A DNA stretch of 64,000 bases, taken from positions 1,364,001-1,428,000 of the forward strand of contig NZ_FNJW01000008.1 of the NCBI RefSeq assembly GCF_900102725.1. The letters are read 5' to 3'. Positions 61,882 to 64,000 of the stretch are shown one piece after another. The DNA is from Carnobacterium viridans. GTDB taxonomy: Bacteria > Bacillota > Bacilli > Lactobacillales > Carnobacteriaceae. The notes beneath the pieces were generated by a model. It was given only the letters and a program-made list of their open reading frames with translations. It was not told the origin of the DNA and made no database searches. The number at the start of each line of letters is the position of its first letter. Position 1 is the stretch's first letter. The position numbers were made by a program, and so were the translations under genes.

Positions 61882-63549
61882 TTATTTTGATTTCGATTTT
61901 AACATTTTAAGATAACTTTGATAATTTTTATTCCCACCAGATAAATTATAAACTTTTTTAAATCCATAATTTAATAATAAATTTTGAGATGCATTTCCAG
62001 TTACACCTTTATTACAATAAGTGACTGTTACTACATCTTTATCCAATTCTGCATTGCTTGATCTTAGTTCTCCTAAAGGAACATGAATGGCTCCTTTGAC
62101 ATGTGATTTATCAAAATCTTTTTTAGAACGTGTATCGATAATTTGTAATGTTTCACCACTATTTTGGCGACGTATTAATTCAGCTGGTGTCAACAAGGGG
62201 TTACGTTTCAACGCATTATCTAACGCCATACCGGTGTAAAGGACAGGGTCTTTTGTTGTCGCAAATGGTGGTGCATAGGCTAAATCTAAATGGAATAAAT
62301 CTTCTGCTTTTGCTTTAAAGGTGATGGCTGTTGCGATTACGTCGATTCGTTTATCTACGCCACCTTGACCAATAGCTTGTGCGCCTAAAATGCGACCAGT
62401 TTCTTTATCCGCTAATGCTTTGATCGTTAATTCTTTCCCACCTAAATATTCAGCATGGTCTGGCTTGATATTATATAAAATTTCAACATCATAACCTTCT
62501 TTTTTTGCTTCTTTTTCAGTTAATCCTGTTTGACCAACGTGTAGATCAAAGATTCTGAAAATCCCTGTTCCTAAGACACCTCTATGCTCTAAATCTCCAC
62601 CAGTAATCACGTCTCCAGCAATCCGTCCCATTTTATTAGCTGTTGATCCTAATGGACGATAGATGGGTTTTCCTGTAATAACGGAGAAACTTTCTGCCAC
62701 ATCCCCAACGGCATAAACATCTGGAAGATTGGTTTGCATTTTGTTGTTGACCGCAATTGCTCTTGAAGCTCCCAGTTCTACGCCCATTTCTTTAGCTAAT
62801 TCTGTATTTGGACGTACACCTGCTGATAAGATAACGATATCTGGTTCAATTGTAACGCCGTTTGTCGTGATAACTCTCTCTACTGACGTTTCTCCTTCAA
62901 TCGTTTTTACCGTGTCGCTAAGGATTAAATTAACGCCTTTTGCACGCATATGCTCTTCTACACGGAAAGTCATATCTGCGTCCATAGGAGGCATGACTTG
63001 ATCTTCTAATTGAACGATTGTTACTTCTAATCCTTTATGGATTAATTGTTCTGTCATTTCTAAACCAATAAATCCAGCACCAATAATCAATGCTTTTTTA
63101 GGTTGTTTAGCTGAATAGGCTCCAATGTCTCGTGCGTCTTGAATATTGCGAACTTGGAACACATTATCATACTCTTTTTGATTAAATGGAGGTGGAGTGA
63201 ATGGAGAAGCCCCTGTAGCAAAAACCAATACATCGTAATTTTCTAGTTTCTTTTCTCCAGAAACAAGATCCGTCACTTCTAACTGTTTCTTGGCTTGATC
63301 AACGTGTGTCACTTTATGCTCGGTGAAAACAGAGACATTGTATCTCTTTTTAAACCATGCTGCATTTCTAGGAGTTAAGGCACTTAATTCTTCCACTTCC
63401 CCACCAATGTGATAAGGAATACCACAAACAGAATAAGAAATATCTTTTCCTTGATCGTATACCACAATTTCAGCTTCTTCAGTATTTCTTCTAGCTTTAG
63501 CTGCTACAGATGTACCAGCTGCTACAGATCCAATAACGACAATTTTCAT
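61882..63549 (-). CDS. CoA-disulfide reductase-like flavoprotein with rhodanese domain, arsenic-type context
   Basis: 555 residues: FAD motif VVIGSVAAGTSVAAKARR, redox Cys42 in SYSVCGIPYH, NAD motif LIIGAGFIGLEMTEQLIHKG, VYAVGDVAES, then a C-terminal rhodanese with TYCNKGVTGN (about residue 520). It is a paralogue of the 43540-45192 product. It follows the acr3 gene by 35 bases and shares its transcript. In ars operons such enzymes are frequent, probably handling thiol/persulfide or arsenic-thiol stress (inference). Confidence 0.88.
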   Translation of the reverse strand: MKIVVIGSVAAGTSVAAKARRNTEEAEIVVYDQGKDISYSVCGIPYHIGGEVEELSALTPRNAAWFKKRYNVSVFTEHKVTHVDQAKKQLEVTDLVSGEKKLENYDVLVFATGASPFTPPPFNQKEYDNVFQVRNIQDARDIGAYSAKQPKKALIIGAGFIGLEMTEQLIHKGLEVTIVQLEDQVMPPMDADMTFRVEEHMRAKGVNLILSDTVKTIEGETSVERVITTNGVTIEPDIVILSAGVRPNTELAKEMGVELGASRAIAVNNKMQTNLPDVYAVGDVAESFSVITGKPIYRPLGSTANKMGRIAGDVITGGDLEHRGVLGTGIFRIFDLHVGQTGLTEKEAKKEGYDVEILYNIKPDHAEYLGGKELTIKALADKETGRILGAQAIGQGGVDKRIDVIATAITFKAKAEDLFHLDLAYAPPFATTKDPVLYTGMALDNALKRNPLLTPAELIRRQNSGETLQIIDTRSKKDFDKSHVKGAIHVPLGELRSSNAELDKDVVTVTYCNKGVTGNASQNLLLNYGFKKVYNLSGGNKNYQSYLKMLKSKSK

Positions 63550-63584
63550 TTTTTTCGCCTCTTTTCATTTAATTTAAACAATGC

Positions 63585-64000
63585 TTAATATTCATATCCG
63601 TCGAACCAATGTTTTGTTTTATTTGAAAATTTAACTAATAAAAGCATAACAGGAACCTCTACTAATACTCCCACAACGGTTGCTAAAGTTGCACCAGAAT
63701 TTAATCCAAACAACGCAATTGAGACAGCTACAGCAAGTTCAAAAAAGTTACTTGTTCCGACCATGGCTGCGGGTGCTACTATTGAGAATGGTAGTTTACA
63801 CGCTTTAGCTCCACCATAACCAAGAATGAATATGACAATATTTTGAACAATTAGTGGAATAGCAATTAATAAAATATGGAATGGATTACTTAGAATTCGT
63901 TCACCTTGGAATGAAAAGATAATAACTAAAGTTAGTAGTAAACCAATTCGAGTTGTGCCATCAAATTTATTCACAAAATCTTTTTCAAAATAATCGTCAC
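63585..64000 (-). CDS. acr3: Arsenite efflux protein Acr3, C-terminal part, 5' end outside window
   Basis: The frame is open to the window edge ([18 protein letters not shown] precedes the GTG at 63974), so this is the C-terminal third of a longer protein. ACR3 features: [20 protein letters not shown], then [19 protein letters not shown] and a KHWF end. It exports arsenite. First known gene of the unit that ends with the rhodanese flavoprotein. Confidence 0.9.
   Translation of the reverse strand, partial: DDYFEKDFVNKFDGTTRIGLLLTLVIIFSFQGERILSNPFHILLIAIPLIVQNIVIFILGYGGAKACKLPFSIVAPAAMVGTSNFFELAVAVSIALFGLNSGATLATVVGVLVEVPVMLLLVKFSNKTKHWFDGYEY

Overview
The window is AT-rich, low-GC Gram-positive DNA of Lactobacillales type. 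Strong Shine-Dalgarno sequences, rho-independent terminators, a Bacillus-type purine operon with PurBox pairs, an ECF transporter with fused ATPases, Rgg and YtgP-type proteins and an IS905-like IS256 element all fit. A Carnobacterium-like member of the Carnobacteriaceae is my best guess; this is inference, since no rRNA or other taxonomic marker is present.

Bases 1-19,800 look chromosomal. They hold a truncated PEP-synthase/rifampicin-phosphotransferase-like enzyme with a GNAT-like partner, small redox enzymes and acetyltransferases, a LysR regulator broken by one in-frame TGA, SerA, and a formaldehyde/aldehyde detoxification neighbourhood (F420-type reductase, Gfa, class III ADH, HxlR). An RpiR-controlled ECF transporter of unknown substrate is encoded with a PHP-family hydrolase. 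Bases 19,900-33,600 carry an exported FAD reductase and the complete purEK-purCSQLFMNHD pathway on the minus strand, in two transcription units that each carry a PurBox pair with identical 26-nt internal spacing.

Bases 34,000-41,800 hold a cytosolic covalent-flavin system: an OYE-FMN_bind fusion, a double FMN_bind-PAS protein, and a divergent ApbE flavin transferase. A perfect FNR-type box lies between the divergent genes. An NfeD/flotillin pair and a choloylglycine-hydrolase family enzyme follow. Bases 41,900-46,200 contain decayed nmrA- and marR-like genes and a persulfide-responsive cst-type operon (yidD, thioredoxin, three rhodanese units, CoA-disulfide reductase, CstR with Cys31/Cys60). 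Its promoter holds two tandem operator-like repeats.

Bases 46,500-61,900 are a mobile, modular accessory region: an IS5-like element that split a small gene, two IS256 copies (one inserted in the 3' end of rgg with an 8-bp target duplication), and a duplicated XRE/51-residue membrane-protein cassette. That cassette shares a palindromic operator with a secreted bacteriocin-like protein. An Rgg regulator faces an overlooked 16-codon peptide gene and a secreted DUF5626-like protein. An accessory MurJ-like flippase, cadmium genes with a nonsense-mutated cadC, and a HigBA-type toxin-antitoxin pair complete the region. A dispersed repeat lies at the boundaries of several of these cassettes. The window ends in an arsenic-type locus (rhodanese-fused CoA-disulfide-reductase-like flavoprotein and the C-terminus of Acr3).

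The best candidates for something undescribed are the Rgg/16-residue peptide/DUF5626 cassette (56.5-57.6 kb), the XRE-operator regulon of tiny membrane proteins around a secreted protein (48.8-52.4 kb), the cytosolic FMN_bind-PAS flavin system, and the cassette-boundary repeats.
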